Positions 34,473 through 45,856 of a stretch of DNA of 64,000 nt are shown here, piece by piece. A model generated the notes under the pieces. That model did not search any database and was not told where the DNA came from. It saw nothing but the letters and a program-made list of their open reading frames with translations. The DNA is taken from the NCBI GenBank assembly GCA_035697485.1, contig DASSCU010000017.1:1-64000 (forward strand), in the 5' to 3' direction. Numbering within the stretch: the first letter of the stretch is position 1; every line of letters begins with the position of its first letter. The position numbers were made by a program, and so were the translations under genes. This DNA comes from Actinomycetota bacterium. Lineage in GTDB: Bacteria > Actinomycetota > UBA4738 > HRBIN12.

Positions 34473-34888
34473 TGCTCACCAGATGGGATCCGTTCCGCGA
34501 TCTCAAGGGTGCGGAAGCCGAGTTCGACCGCATGGTCGGCCAGGCGTTCTCGAAGAACGCCTGGGTTCCGGCGCTCGACATCCGTGAGACCGAAGACCGC
34601 TTCGAGGTGACGATCGATCTTCCGGGCATGAGCTCGGACGACGTCGAGGTCACGTTCGAGGACGGCACGCTGGCGATCCGCGGCCAGCGTGAGTTCTCCC
34701 GCGAGGATGACGAGGGTCAGTACCACCGCATCGAGCGCAGCTACGGTTCGTTCGCGCGGTCGGTGCGGCTGCCGCGCGTGGCCGACCCGGAGCGCATCGA
34801 GGCGTCGTTCGACAACGGCGTGTTGACCGTGCTCGTGCCGAAGCGGGAAGAGGCCAAAGCACGCACGATCGAGGTCACGGCCAAGTGA
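34469..34888 (+). CDS. Small heat-shock protein (Hsp20/alpha-crystallin family)
   Basis: The 139-residue protein starts [20 protein letters not shown] and has the alpha-crystallin domain ([67 protein letters not shown]). It holds unfolding proteins for refolding by the DnaK system. GTG 34469 and ATG 34472 are both possible starts; GGAGG lies at 34458. Its place between dnaK and grpE, overlapping both, is unusual; typical actinobacterial operons run dnaK-grpE-dnaJ-hspR. Confidence 0.9.
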   Translation: MMLTRWDPFRDLKGAEAEFDRMVGQAFSKNAWVPALDIRETEDRFEVTIDLPGMSSDDVEVTFEDGTLAIRGQREFSREDDEGQYHRIERSYGSFARSVRLPRVADPERIEASFDNGVLTVLVPKREEAKARTIEVTAK

Positions 34889-35517
34889 CCGACGAGCGCG
34901 AACGGGACGAGGAACAGCCGCGGGTCCGCGTCACGGACCGTCGGCGGTTCGCGAACCTGCGCGACGACGAGGGCGCCCCGGCCACGCCGGCCGGGGCCGT
35001 CCTCGGCGCCGAGGCCGAGCCCGCTGGCACGGCGCCGGAGTCCACCGATGAAGCTGCCGAGGTGGCCGGCGATCTGCAGGCCGCCCAGGGCGAGGCGCAG
35101 CAGTACCTGGATCACCTGCGCCGGCTGCAGGCCGAGTTCGACAACTACCGTAAGCGGGTTCTGAAGGAGCAGACCGATCTGGCGGAGCTGGGCGCGATGC
35201 CCGTGGCCCGGCGGCTGCTGGAGGTTCTCGACGACTTCGAGCTCGCGCTGATGTCGGCGACCGACCAGCCTGACTTCGACCGGTTCCTCAAAGGTGTCGA
35301 GCTCGTGTACGCGAAGCTCGTGGACGCTCTGAAGGCCGAGGGCCTCGAGCGCATGCAGGCCGAGGGCACGGCTTTCGATCCCGAACTGCACGAAGCGCTG
35401 ATGCAGACGGGGGACGGCGAGGGCGACCCGGTCGTTGCCGACGTGCTTCGGCCCGGGTACACGCTGAAAGGCCGCGTACTGCGGCCGGCCGGGGTGCGTG
35501 TGGAGCGCGCGGACTGA
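34885..35517 (+). CDS. grpE: Nucleotide exchange factor GrpE
   Basis: The 210-residue protein has a disordered acidic N-terminus, a long coiled-coil (QQYLDHLRRLQAEFDNYRKR), and the beta domain with EAEGTAFDPELHEAL-type sequence (ERMQAEGTAFDPELHEALMQ, VADVLRPGYTLKGRVLRPAG). It releases ADP from DnaK. The GTG start overlaps the hsp20 stop (GTGA). Confidence 0.94.
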   Translation: MTDERERDEEQPRVRVTDRRRFANLRDDEGAPATPAGAVLGAEAEPAGTAPESTDEAAEVAGDLQAAQGEAQQYLDHLRRLQAEFDNYRKRVLKEQTDLAELGAMPVARRLLEVLDDFELALMSATDQPDFDRFLKGVELVYAKLVDALKAEGLERMQAEGTAFDPELHEALMQTGDGEGDPVVADVLRPGYTLKGRVLRPAGVRVERAD

Positions 35518-35557
35518 TCCCGGACGACGGCGATGACGCATCGACGGAGGGACGAGG

Positions 35558-36715
35558 GTGGCTGACGAGGTACGCCGCGAGTGGTTCGAGAAGGACTACT
35601 ACGGTGTGCTCGGCGTGCCCAAGAACGCCTCGGCCTCCGAGATCAAGAAGGCCTACCGCAAGCTCGCCCAGCAGTTCCACCCCGACACGAACGCGGGCAA
35701 CGCCGATGCCGAGGACCGCTTCAAGGAGATCTCGGCCGCCTACGACGTGCTCGGCGACGAGGAGAAGCGGAAGTCCTACGACCAGGTCCGTGAGATGGGC
35801 GCCTCCGGGTTCGGTGGGTTCGGTCCCGGCGGCGCGGCGGGGCAGGGCCCGGGCGGGTGGCCAGGCGGGCCGGGCGGGGCGCAGTACGTGAACGTCGAGG
35901 ACATCGGCGATCTCTTCGGCGGGCTCTTCGGCGGGGCCGGTCGTGGGCGGGGTCGTGCGCAGGCCCGGCCGCAGCGGGGTGCCGACCTCGAGACCGACGT
36001 GCGTGTCTCGTTCGACGAGGCGATGCGCGGCACGACGGTCCCTGTGAAGATCACCGGACCGGCCGTGTGCCAGACCTGCCACGGCTCGGGCGCCGCCGCG
36101 GGCACGAGCCCGGTCACCTGCCCCGAATGCGGAGGCAGCGGCGAGATCGCGGTGAACCAGGGGTTCTTCTCGATGGCCCAGCCTTGCCGGCGGTGCCGGG
36201 CGACCGGGCGCATCATCGAGACGCCGTGCGCGACGTGCAAGGGCGCCGGCTCCGTACGGCGCACCCGCACGTTCCAGGTCAAGATCCCGGCCGGCGTCAA
36301 GAGTGGGGCTCGGATCAAGCTGGCGGGGCGCGGCGAGCCCGGTCCCGCGGGTGGCAGGCCGGGCGACCTCTACGTGCGGGTGCACGTCGCACAGCACGAG
36401 CTGTTCGGGCGCCGGGGCGACAACCTCACGCTAACCCTGCCGGTGACGTTCCCCGAGGCGGCGCTCGGTGCGCACGTGCAGGTGCCCACGATGAACGGGC
36501 CGGTCACCCTGAAGGTGCCGGCTGGCACCCCCAACGGCAAGACGTTCCGCATCAAAGGGAAGGGCGCCCCGAGGGCCAAGGGGGGCCACGGCGACCTGCT
36601 GGTGACGACGCAGGTCGACGTGCCCGGCAAGCTCTCGAAGGAGCAGAAGGAGCTGTTGCGACAGCTGCAGCAGGAGCAGAAGGAGTCGCCGAGGAAGGCC
36701 CTCGGGGTGGCGTGA
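35558..36715 (+). CDS. dnaJ: Chaperone protein DnaJ
   Basis: The 385-residue Hsp40 has a J domain with HPD (KDYYGVLGVPKNASASEIKK, QQFHPDTNAGN), a long Gly/Phe-rich linker (GGFGPGGAAGQGPGG), four zinc-finger repeats CQTCHGSG, CPECGGSG, CRRCRATG and CATCKGAG, and the client-binding C-terminal domains. All zinc ligands are present. It stimulates DnaK ATPase and delivers clients. GTG start at 35558, preceded by GGAGGGACGAG. Confidence 0.95.
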   Translation: MADEVRREWFEKDYYGVLGVPKNASASEIKKAYRKLAQQFHPDTNAGNADAEDRFKEISAAYDVLGDEEKRKSYDQVREMGASGFGGFGPGGAAGQGPGGWPGGPGGAQYVNVEDIGDLFGGLFGGAGRGRGRAQARPQRGADLETDVRVSFDEAMRGTTVPVKITGPAVCQTCHGSGAAAGTSPVTCPECGGSGEIAVNQGFFSMAQPCRRCRATGRIIETPCATCKGAGSVRRTRTFQVKIPAGVKSGARIKLAGRGEPGPAGGRPGDLYVRVHVAQHELFGRRGDNLTLTLPVTFPEAALGAHVQVPTMNGPVTLKVPAGTPNGKTFRIKGKGAPRAKGGHGDLLVTTQVDVPGKLSKEQKELLRQLQQEQKESPRKALGVA

Positions 36716-36716
36716 C

Positions 36717-37136
36717 ATGACGACCGAACGAGAGGACGCGACGATGGCCGGCCAGCAGCGGAACCTCGACGAGCGCGCCGTCTTCATCATCAGCGTGGCG
36801 GCCGAGCTCGCCGGCGTGCACCCGCAGACCCTGCGGATCTACGAACGCAAGGGCCTACTGCGCCCCCAGCGCACGTCGGGCAACACACGGCGCTACTCGC
36901 AGGCCGACATCGACCGGCTGCTCGCGATCCAGGAGCTCACCGACGAGGGTGTGAACCTCGCCGGGGTGAAGCGCATCTTGGAGCTCCGCGCCGAGGTCGA
37001 CCGGTTGCACCGCCAGGTCGACGAAGTGCGATCGCAGCTCGCTCATCGCCGGGCGATCGCGATGCCCGGCCGCCGCTCCGGGGAGATCGTGCCCCTGCGG
37101 AGCGTGTTCCCGGCCCCGTGGGAGACCGGGCAGTGA
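36717..37136 (+). CDS. hspR: MerR-family heat-shock repressor
   Basis: The 139-residue protein has a MerR winged helix with the HspR signature ([60 protein letters not shown]) and a coiled-coil C-terminus. HspR needs DnaK as co-repressor and binds HAIR sites; one such site overlaps the dnaK promoter at 32503. Position as the fifth gene of the dnaK operon matches Streptomyces and Mycobacterium. It starts 1 nt after the dnaJ stop. Confidence 0.93.
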   Translation: MTTEREDATMAGQQRNLDERAVFIISVAAELAGVHPQTLRIYERKGLLRPQRTSGNTRRYSQADIDRLLAIQELTDEGVNLAGVKRILELRAEVDRLHRQVDEVRSQLAHRRAIAMPGRRSGEIVPLRSVFPAPWETGQ

Positions 37137-37674
37137 CACGACTCGCCGGCGATCGAGTCACGCTCCGCGCCTACCACGACGACGAGGCGCCGATCCTTGT
37201 GTCGACCTGGGCCGACGCAGAGTGGTTCGCCCCCAAGGGCACGAGGCCGAGGGAGCTCGCCGAGCGGGTGCGCGAACGCATCCGACGTTCGGGCTCGTTC
37301 TCGGAGGGTGTGATCATCCTCGCGATCGAGAACGACGGGAGGCTCGTCGGCGAGGTGCAGGCACGGCAACCGGTCAACGGCTTGCCGCCCGGCGTCTTCG
37401 AGCTCGGCATCGAGGTCTTCGAGGACGGCGACCGCGGGCAAGGCCTGGGTGCCGACGCGGTGGTCGCGATCGCGAGGCATCTCTTCGACGACGAGGGCGC
37501 GCACCGGGTGCAGCTCACGACCGACGTCGGGAACGCCGCGATGCGGCGCGTGGCCGAGCGGCTCGGCTTCGCGTTCGAGGGCGTGCTGCGCTCGTTCATG
37601 CCCGAGGCCGACGGTCCCCACGACTACGCGATGTATGGCTTCACGAGGCGGGACTACGAGGAACGGAACCGCGC

Positions 37675-37684
<10 letters not shown>
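37133..37684 (+). CDS. GNAT-family N-acetyltransferase embedded in the chaperone operon
   Basis: The 183-residue protein is of the RimJ/RimL type: [40 protein letters not shown], acetyl-CoA loop [20 protein letters not shown], and [20 protein letters not shown]. The acceptor (a protein N-terminus, an amino group or a small molecule) is unknown. The GTG at 37133 overlaps the hspR stop, and the gene's end overlaps the clpB start by 10 nt. It is thus locked into the HspR-controlled operon and probably heat-induced. Confidence 0.85.
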
Positions 37685-40257
<2,573 letters not shown>

Positions 40258-40314
40258 TCCACAGCAGATCACCTGGTCGTCAAGGGCGGGTGGCCGCGGA
40301 CCGATGGGTCCTGC

Positions 40315-41088
40315 ATGGACCTCTGGCCGTGGCTCGTGGTCGTCGTCGCGGCGTGCGTCGGCGCTTGGCGGGTGCACCGCCGGCGCGGCCGCGCCCGGCA
40401 GCTGATGCTGCTGTGTCACCGCGCCGACCTCGAGTTCTCGCCGATCGACCCGTTCCCCGACACGCTCTGGTTGCCCTTCCGGTGGCTCGGTCAGGGTCGG
40501 TGGTCGCGTGCCGAGAACGTCGTCTGGAACCGCGCCCACGGCGACGACGTGCGCGCCTTCGACCTGCTGATCGAGGAGGAGCCGACGCAGGAAGACGGGC
40601 CGCGGACGATCCGACGCTGCGTCTGCGCCGCGGTGGCGCTCCCGTTCGGCTGCCCGAAGCTGGAGATCCGCCCTCGAGATGCGCTTGATCGCGTCAACGG
40701 CGCTATCGTCGGCGCCGACGTCGACCTGGAGCTCGAGGCGTTCAACCGGCGGTTCCGCGTCCGTGCCGAGGACCGGCGCTTCGCGGTCGCGTTCTGTGAC
40801 CAACGCATGATGCAGGCCTTGATGAGCCTTCCTGCCGGCATCGCGGTCGCGGTGAACGAGGATCGGTTGCTCCTGCGCACCGGCGAACTGCCCCCGCCGC
40901 AGGTGCTGCTCCTGTTCGAAGCGGCGCGTGCGATCGGGCATGCCGTGCCGCCGGTCGTCGCCGACCTGTATCCGCCCCGCCCCCCGAAGGGCCGTCACGA
41001 GGACCGGTGGCTGCAGGGACACTGGTCCCCGGAACCGATCGGCGACGATCACGCCGGGTCGACGGCGGCGGAAGTGCGTCGCTCATGA
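40315..41088 (+). CDS. Membrane-anchored protein of unknown function, first of a paralogous pair
   Basis: The 257-residue protein has one N-terminal membrane span (DLWPWLVVVVAACVGAWRVH) and a cytosolic domain. The domain begins with LCHRADLEFSPIDPFPDTLW and contains FDLLIEEEPTQEDG, VNGAIVGADVDLELEAFNRR and FCDQRMMQALMSLPAGIAVA. The next gene's product has the same order of motifs (DIDLESERFNRAFQV, LLDARMMEWLLLEPPG), so the two are paralogues. They resemble DUF3137-like proteins in layout; the function is unknown. It follows clpB by 57 nt and may be read from the same transcript. Confidence 0.75.
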   Translation: MDLWPWLVVVVAACVGAWRVHRRRGRARQLMLLCHRADLEFSPIDPFPDTLWLPFRWLGQGRWSRAENVVWNRAHGDDVRAFDLLIEEEPTQEDGPRTIRRCVCAAVALPFGCPKLEIRPRDALDRVNGAIVGADVDLELEAFNRRFRVRAEDRRFAVAFCDQRMMQALMSLPAGIAVAVNEDRLLLRTGELPPPQVLLLFEAARAIGHAVPPVVADLYPPRPPKGRHEDRWLQGHWSPEPIGDDHAGSTAAEVRRS

Positions 41089-41900
41089 AGCCGGCGACCG
41101 CGATCCGCATCGCCGTCGCGATCGGCCTGGCGTGGGCCGTGACGGCTGTGGTCAAGCTCGCATCGGGTGACCCGGGAGCGACAGCGCTGATCCGCCAGCT
41201 GTTCGCGCTGGCGATCATCGTGGGGGGCATGGCGTGGCTCGGGTACCGGTTCCGCGTCGTGCCGCGTCGACGCTCGTTCGAGGATCAGGCGAGGGAGGCG
41301 GGTATGCACGCCCGCGCGGGCGATCCCCTCGGCATGTTGACGTCATCGTTCGGGCTGTTCCACCGTGCCGCGTCGGCGCGGAACCTCGAGAACACCGCGT
41401 GGGGGCTCCGACGCGGTCGGGAGATCGTGGTGGTCGACTACTGGTATGCGCCTGACTCGAACCCGAGCCGTGAAGACTACCGACGGTTCGTCTGCGTGAT
41501 CGATACTGCTCGGCCGGAGTGGCCGGATATCGCAGTGGAGCCGGCCGACGGCGCATCGATCGTGCGGGACGCCGTGGGCCATGGCGACATCGACCTCGAG
41601 TCCGAGCGGTTCAATCGGGCGTTCCAGGTCAGGGCGACCGATCGGACGTTCGCGTCCGCGCTGCTCGACGCCCGCATGATGGAGTGGCTGCTGCTCGAAC
41701 CGCCTGGTGTGGGGTTCGAGGTGACGGCCGGTCGCCTGATGGTATTCGGGCCTCGCGAGCGAGTGAGCCTCGACGACGTCGCCGATGCGCTTCGCAGGTT
41801 CGACGCGTTCCACGAGCACGTGCCGTCCGTGCTCGCGTCGTTGTTCCCAGCGAGTCGTGCCGAGTCCGTTGCGACGCCTCCGGAACGTCCTGATCGCTGA
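41085..41900 (+). CDS. Membrane-anchored protein of unknown function, second of the pair
   Basis: The 271-residue protein has two N-terminal hydrophobic segments (AIRIAVAIGLAWAVTAVVKL and LFALAIIVGGMAWLGYRF) and a cytosolic domain paralogous to its neighbour: VVVDYWYAPDSNPSREDYRR, DIDLESERFNRAFQVRATDR, LLDARMMEWLLLEPPGVGFE. The ATG overlaps the preceding stop (ATGA). Encoded just before a LemA-family gene, the arrangement often seen for DUF3137/LemA pairs. A role in membrane or envelope stress is possible but not shown. Confidence 0.75.
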   Translation: MKPATAIRIAVAIGLAWAVTAVVKLASGDPGATALIRQLFALAIIVGGMAWLGYRFRVVPRRRSFEDQAREAGMHARAGDPLGMLTSSFGLFHRAASARNLENTAWGLRRGREIVVVDYWYAPDSNPSREDYRRFVCVIDTARPEWPDIAVEPADGASIVRDAVGHGDIDLESERFNRAFQVRATDRTFASALLDARMMEWLLLEPPGVGFEVTAGRLMVFGPRERVSLDDVADALRRFDAFHEHVPSVLASLFPASRAESVATPPERPDR

Positions 41901-41969
41901 GCGCCGAGCCCGCCTCGCGGAACTCATCGGGGTAGGCTGACCCACACCGTCAGACCGAAGGGGAGCGTC

Positions 41970-42677
41970 GTGGAGATCCTGCTGCTCGTGCTGCTCGTGC
42001 TGGTCGTGGTCGTCGCGGTCGGCGCCGTCGTCTCGTACAACCGGTTCGTCTCGCAGAAGACCCTGATCAAGGACGCATGGGCGAACATCGACACCGAACT
42101 CCGCCGACGGTACGACCTGATCCCGAACCTCGTCGAGACGGTGAAGGGTTACGCCTCCCATGAGAAGGAGGTGCTCGAGAACGTCACGCGCGCCCGTGCG
42201 ATGGCTGCCAGCGCCACAGGTTCCCCCGCGGAGCAGGCTGCGGCCGAAGGACCGCTGGTGGCTGCCCTCCGACAGCTGATGGTCGTGGTGGAGAACTACC
42301 CGAACCTGAAGGCGGACCAGAACTTCCTGCAGCTGCAGGGTGAGCTCACGAACACCGAGGATCGCCTGCAGACCGCCCGGCGCTTCTACAACGCGAACGT
42401 ACGCGACTACAACCGAAGGGTGAAGCAGTTCCCGTCGGTGGTCGTGGCGAACATGTTCGACTTCGAGGAAGAGGAGTTCTTCGAGGTGGAGGACGCGATC
42501 CGTGAGGGCGGTGCGCCGCAGGTGGACTTCGGCGCACCATCGGGCACGGGCGCGCCCCTTGCCGGAGAGCCCCCTTCGACGCCGACGCCGACGACGTCGG
42601 CCGCGACGCCTCCGCCGCCGGTCGACGACATCCCCGAACCGCCGGACCAGCCGACCCCGCCGAACCCGACGGGCTAG
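41970..42677 (+). CDS. LemA family protein
   Basis: The 235-residue protein has an N-terminal membrane anchor (ILLLVLLVLVVVVAVGAVVS) and a LemA helical domain (YNRFVSQKTLIKDAWANIDT, ELRRRYDLIPNLVETVKGYA, LRQLMVVVENYPNLKADQNF, NVRDYNRRVKQFPSVVVAN). The last 70 residues are Pro/Thr-rich and extend the domain. LemA function is unknown. GTG start after AGGGGAG; TAGGCT at about 41934 is a plausible -10 box. Its TAG and the TAG of the convergent MFS gene share the palindrome CTAG. Confidence 0.88.
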   Translation: MEILLLVLLVLVVVVAVGAVVSYNRFVSQKTLIKDAWANIDTELRRRYDLIPNLVETVKGYASHEKEVLENVTRARAMAASATGSPAEQAAAEGPLVAALRQLMVVVENYPNLKADQNFLQLQGELTNTEDRLQTARRFYNANVRDYNRRVKQFPSVVVANMFDFEEEEFFEVEDAIREGGAPQVDFGAPSGTGAPLAGEPPSTPTPTTSAATPPPPVDDIPEPPDQPTPPNPTG

Positions 42678-43981
42678 TCGTCCGCCGGGACCGGGCGCGA
42701 GAAGCCATCCGTCGCCGTCTTATGCCGGATCTCACGGGTCAGCCAGCTCCAGACGATCGACCAGACGACGGCCATCGCGCCCACGAGTAACGCGGCACTG
42801 CGGGGGCCCGCGGAGTCCGCCACCGCGGCGGCGACCACCGAGGAGACGGCGAGCGACAGCGTGATCATCGCGAAGTCGACGGCGAAGACCCGTCCCCTGA
42901 TGTGGTCGGGCACGAGCACCTGCAGCCCGAACGTGGACAGGACCCACTGCGCCCCGCCTCCCAGGTGAGCGGCGAAGATCACGATCGCGGCGACCCAGAG
43001 GGTCGGCGCCAGACCGAGCGCCATGTAGGAGACGCCGAACACGGCGAGCGCGACGCCGATCGCGCCGAACAGATGGCGATGCCCTTCGCCGCTGACGCGG
43101 TGCCCGAGGAACGGGCCGACGAGCGCGCCGATGCCGCGAGCGGCCATCAGCGCGCCGACGCCGATCTCTCCGCGCTCGAATACGTCGACGCCGAACACGG
43201 GGATCAAGGCGAGCACGCCCGCCGCGAGGCCGAAGCCGGCCTTCACGCCGATCAGGGCGAGCACGCGATGGTCGCGGCGCGCGTAGTGCAGCACCTCGAC
43301 CGTGGCGTCGATCATCTTCGGGTGCTCGTGTCCCGGCTCGCGCTCCTCGGAGAATGGCCGGCGGATGCCCCAGAGCAGCAGCGCCGAGACGCCGAACGAG
43401 AGCGCGTCGATCACGAACGCGGTCTCGCGGCCGAACACGGTGGCCACGATGCCGCCGAGTCCAGCTCCGACGGCGAGCATCGTGCCCCAGAGCGAGCCGT
43501 TCAACGCGTTCGCGGTCGGCAGGTCGCGCGGATCCACGAGGTTCGGCGTCGCGGCCGTGGAGGCCGGGTCGAACGGCGCGCCGAAGACGGAGAGCAGCGC
43601 GAGCAGAGGATACGCGAGCCAGATCGTGCCGGCGCCGACGAACAGGAACGACGCGCAGACGCCGATGCGGGCCACGTCGCACACGATCATCAACTTGCGG
43701 CGATCGAGGCGATCCACGAGCACCCCGGCAGGCGGCGACGCGATGAAGAACGCGAGCTCCTGCGCGAGGATCGCGAGACCCACGTCGATCGCGCGCCCCG
43801 TCGTCTCGACGATCAGCGACGTGATCGCGACGAACAGGAACCAGTCGCCGCCCAGCGAGATCACCGAGGCGAGGAACAGCCTTCGGAAGTCCCGGCTGCG
43901 CTGCAACAGGGAGATGCTGGCTCGCAGCCCGGTCGTGGCCTCGAGTTCCGGGTCCATCGGGTCGGGTTCGCGCTCGGCCAT
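42674..43981 (-). CDS. Major facilitator superfamily transporter
   Basis: The 435-residue integral membrane protein has about twelve spans. The inter-helix motif GVLVDRLDRRKLMIVCDVAR and FGAPFDPASTAATPNLVDPR followed by LNGSLWGTMLAVGAGLGGIV match the MFS_3/enterobactin-exporter-like efflux group (EntS-like). The first span region is FRRLFLASVISLGGDWFLFV. The substrate is unknown. It is divergent from the metallo-hydrolase gene, with a 45-bp gap. Confidence 0.85.
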   Translation of the reverse strand: MAEREPDPMDPELEATTGLRASISLLQRSRDFRRLFLASVISLGGDWFLFVAITSLIVETTGRAIDVGLAILAQELAFFIASPPAGVLVDRLDRRKLMIVCDVARIGVCASFLFVGAGTIWLAYPLLALLSVFGAPFDPASTAATPNLVDPRDLPTANALNGSLWGTMLAVGAGLGGIVATVFGRETAFVIDALSFGVSALLLWGIRRPFSEEREPGHEHPKMIDATVEVLHYARRDHRVLALIGVKAGFGLAAGVLALIPVFGVDVFERGEIGVGALMAARGIGALVGPFLGHRVSGEGHRHLFGAIGVALAVFGVSYMALGLAPTLWVAAIVIFAAHLGGGAQWVLSTFGLQVLVPDHIRGRVFAVDFAMITLSLAVSSVVAAAVADSAGPRSAALLVGAMAVVWSIVWSWLTREIRHKTATDGFSRPVPADD

Positions 43982-44026
43982 ATCGGTCCGTCAGACTACG
44001 ACCGGGCATCGAGAAGGGATGATGTC

Positions 44027-44671
44027 GTGGTCGAGCACGTGACCTGGTTCCGGCAAGCGGCGCTGCGTTGGCAGGACGCGGAGCGGACCGTGTATTTCGA
44101 TCCGTGGGGAACCGGGGAGGATCCCGCGCCTGCCGACCTGATCCTGATCACCCACGCCCACTCCGATCACTTCCGGCCCGACGAGATCGATCGACTCCGG
44201 CGCCCAGGCACGAAGTTGATCGCGCCCCACGACGTCGCGCGCGAGCTCACCGGCGACGTCACCCCGGTCCGCCCGGGCGAGGCGCACGTGGTGGGTGGAG
44301 TGCACATCATGACCGTGCCGGCCTACAACACCCGCGAGGAGGCACTGCAGTTCCACCCCAAGAGCAACGGGTGGGTTGGGTACGTGGTCGAGCTGGGCGG
44401 CACGTCCTACTACCACGCCGGCGACACGGATCACGCGCCGGAGCTCGATGACGTCCGCTCGGACGTCGCGTTCCTGCCGATCGGCGGACACTTCACGATG
44501 GACTGGAGGGCGGCCGCCGACCTGGCGAGGGCGATCGCACCGTCGGTCGCCGTCCCGATCCACTACGGCTTCGTGATCTGCTCTCCGTCGGACGGGATGC
44601 GGTTCCGCGACGCCGCCGCCCCGGTACCGGTCGAGCTCGTCGCGCCGGTCGATGACTTCGAGCAGGAATGA
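44027..44671 (+). CDS. Metallo-beta-lactamase-fold hydrolase (UPF0173-like)
   Basis: The 214-residue single-domain protein has the metal motif LILITHAHSDHFRPDEIDRL (HxHxDH), a later Asp/His in YYHAGDTDHAPELDDV, and a C-terminal His in AVPIHYGFVI. FDPWGTGEDPAPADL precedes the first motif. This is the UlaG/UPF0173-like group of metal-dependent hydrolases with unknown substrate. GTG 44027 follows AAGGGA. The longer upstream frame is antisense to the MFS gene. Confidence 0.85.
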   Translation: MVEHVTWFRQAALRWQDAERTVYFDPWGTGEDPAPADLILITHAHSDHFRPDEIDRLRRPGTKLIAPHDVARELTGDVTPVRPGEAHVVGGVHIMTVPAYNTREEALQFHPKSNGWVGYVVELGGTSYYHAGDTDHAPELDDVRSDVAFLPIGGHFTMDWRAAADLARAIAPSVAVPIHYGFVICSPSDGMRFRDAAAPVPVELVAPVDDFEQE

Positions 44672-44731
44672 CCACGTCGGGGATGGGTAGCATGCGGGCA
44701 GCAGTCGGGCGACGGACGCGAGGAGACGATC

Positions 44732-45637
44732 ATGGCGCTCGGGTACAGCGGCAAGCTCTTCATCCTGGCCTTCGATCATCGGGGGTCCTTCCAGAAGAAG
44801 TTCTTCGGTATCGAGGGCGCGCCCGGTCCCGACGAGGCCCAGCGCATCATCGATGCGAAGCGGGTGATCTTCGAGGGCATGCAGCAGGCACTCGCCGAAG
44901 GCCTCGATGCGTCGACGGCCGGCGTGTTGGTCGATGAGCAGTTCGGCACCCAGGTCGCGAACGACGCGAAGCAGGCAGGTATGGTGCTCGCGATGCCGGC
45001 CGAGAAGTCGGGCCAGAACGAGTTCGACTTCGAGTACGGATCGGAGTTCGGCGCACACATCGAGGCGTTCGATCCGACGTTCACGAAGGTGCTCGTTCGC
45101 TACAACCCCGAGGGCGACGGTGCGATGAACGCCGCGCAGTCGGCGCGCCTCAAGCAGCTCTCCGACTGGCTGCACCATCACGACCGCCGGTTCCTGTTCG
45201 AGCTGCTCGTGCCGGCCGAGCCGCACCAGCTGGAGACGGTCGGCAACGACGGCCTCCGTTACGATCGCGAGCTGCGCCCCGACCTGATGAAGGTCGCGAT
45301 CGCCGAGCTGCAGGAGACCGGCATCGAGCCCGACATCTGGAAGATCGAGGGCATCGACGACCCCGCCATGTGCGCCGAGATCGCCGACCAGTGCCGCGTC
45401 GGCGGGCGTGACGGCGTTGGATGCGTGGTGCTGGGTCGGGGCGCGGACGACGCGGCGGTCGACGCTTGGCTGCGCGCCGCCCGCGGGGTGTCCGGGTACC
45501 ACGGGTTCGCGATCGGCCGCTCGATCTGGTGGAGCCCGCTGAAGTTCTTCGTCGACGGCGCGGTGCCTCGGGACGAGACCGTCGCTCAGATCGCGAACAA
45601 CTACCGGCGGTTCGTGGCCGTCTACGAGGAGGGGTGA
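44732..45637 (+). CDS. DUF2090-domain protein (aldolase-like TIM barrel)
   Basis: The 301-residue protein matches the DUF2090 domain that forms the C-terminal half of some IolC-type carbohydrate proteins: LFILAFDHRGSFQKKFFGIE, VLVDEQFGTQVANDAKQAGM, LAMPAEKSGQNEFDFEYG, FLFELLVPAEPHQLETVG, WKIEGIDDPAMCAEIADQCR and GFAIGRSIWWSPLKFFVDGA. A 2-deoxy-5-keto-gluconate-6-phosphate aldolase-like activity is possible, but no inositol genes are nearby. TAGCAT (about 44688) and GAGGAG precede the ATG. The dodecin gene follows after 3 nt. Confidence 0.78.
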   Translation: MALGYSGKLFILAFDHRGSFQKKFFGIEGAPGPDEAQRIIDAKRVIFEGMQQALAEGLDASTAGVLVDEQFGTQVANDAKQAGMVLAMPAEKSGQNEFDFEYGSEFGAHIEAFDPTFTKVLVRYNPEGDGAMNAAQSARLKQLSDWLHHHDRRFLFELLVPAEPHQLETVGNDGLRYDRELRPDLMKVAIAELQETGIEPDIWKIEGIDDPAMCAEIADQCRVGGRDGVGCVVLGRGADDAAVDAWLRAARGVSGYHGFAIGRSIWWSPLKFFVDGAVPRDETVAQIANNYRRFVAVYEEG

Positions 45638-45640
45638 CCG

Positions 45641-45844
45641 GTGGCGGTGATCAAGACGATCGACCTCGTCGGCGTGTCTTCGGAGTCGTGGCGTGCCGCG
45701 GCGCAGGAGGCGCTCACCGAGGCATCGAAGACGATCCGGGGGATCGAGGGCATGGACATCCTCGAGACGAGCGCCACGGTCGCCGACGGGAAGATCGCCG
45801 AGTACCACACCCACGTGCGCATCCGCTTCCGGATCGAGCAGTAG
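45641..45844 (+). CDS. Dodecin (flavin-storage protein)
   Basis: The 67-residue protein matches the dodecin family: AVIKTIDLVGVSSESWRAAA, EALTEASKTIRGIEGMDILE, ATVADGKIAEYHTHVRIRFR. Dodecins form hollow dodecamers that bind flavins or CoA; the aromatic residue in ESWRAA is the flavin-stacking position. Starts at GTG 45641 with GAGGGGTG ahead, 3 nt after the DUF2090 gene, so the two are co-expressed. Confidence 0.9.
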   Translation: MAVIKTIDLVGVSSESWRAAAQEALTEASKTIRGIEGMDILETSATVADGKIAEYHTHVRIRFRIEQ

Positions 45845-45856
45845 GGCGGCGGCCCG

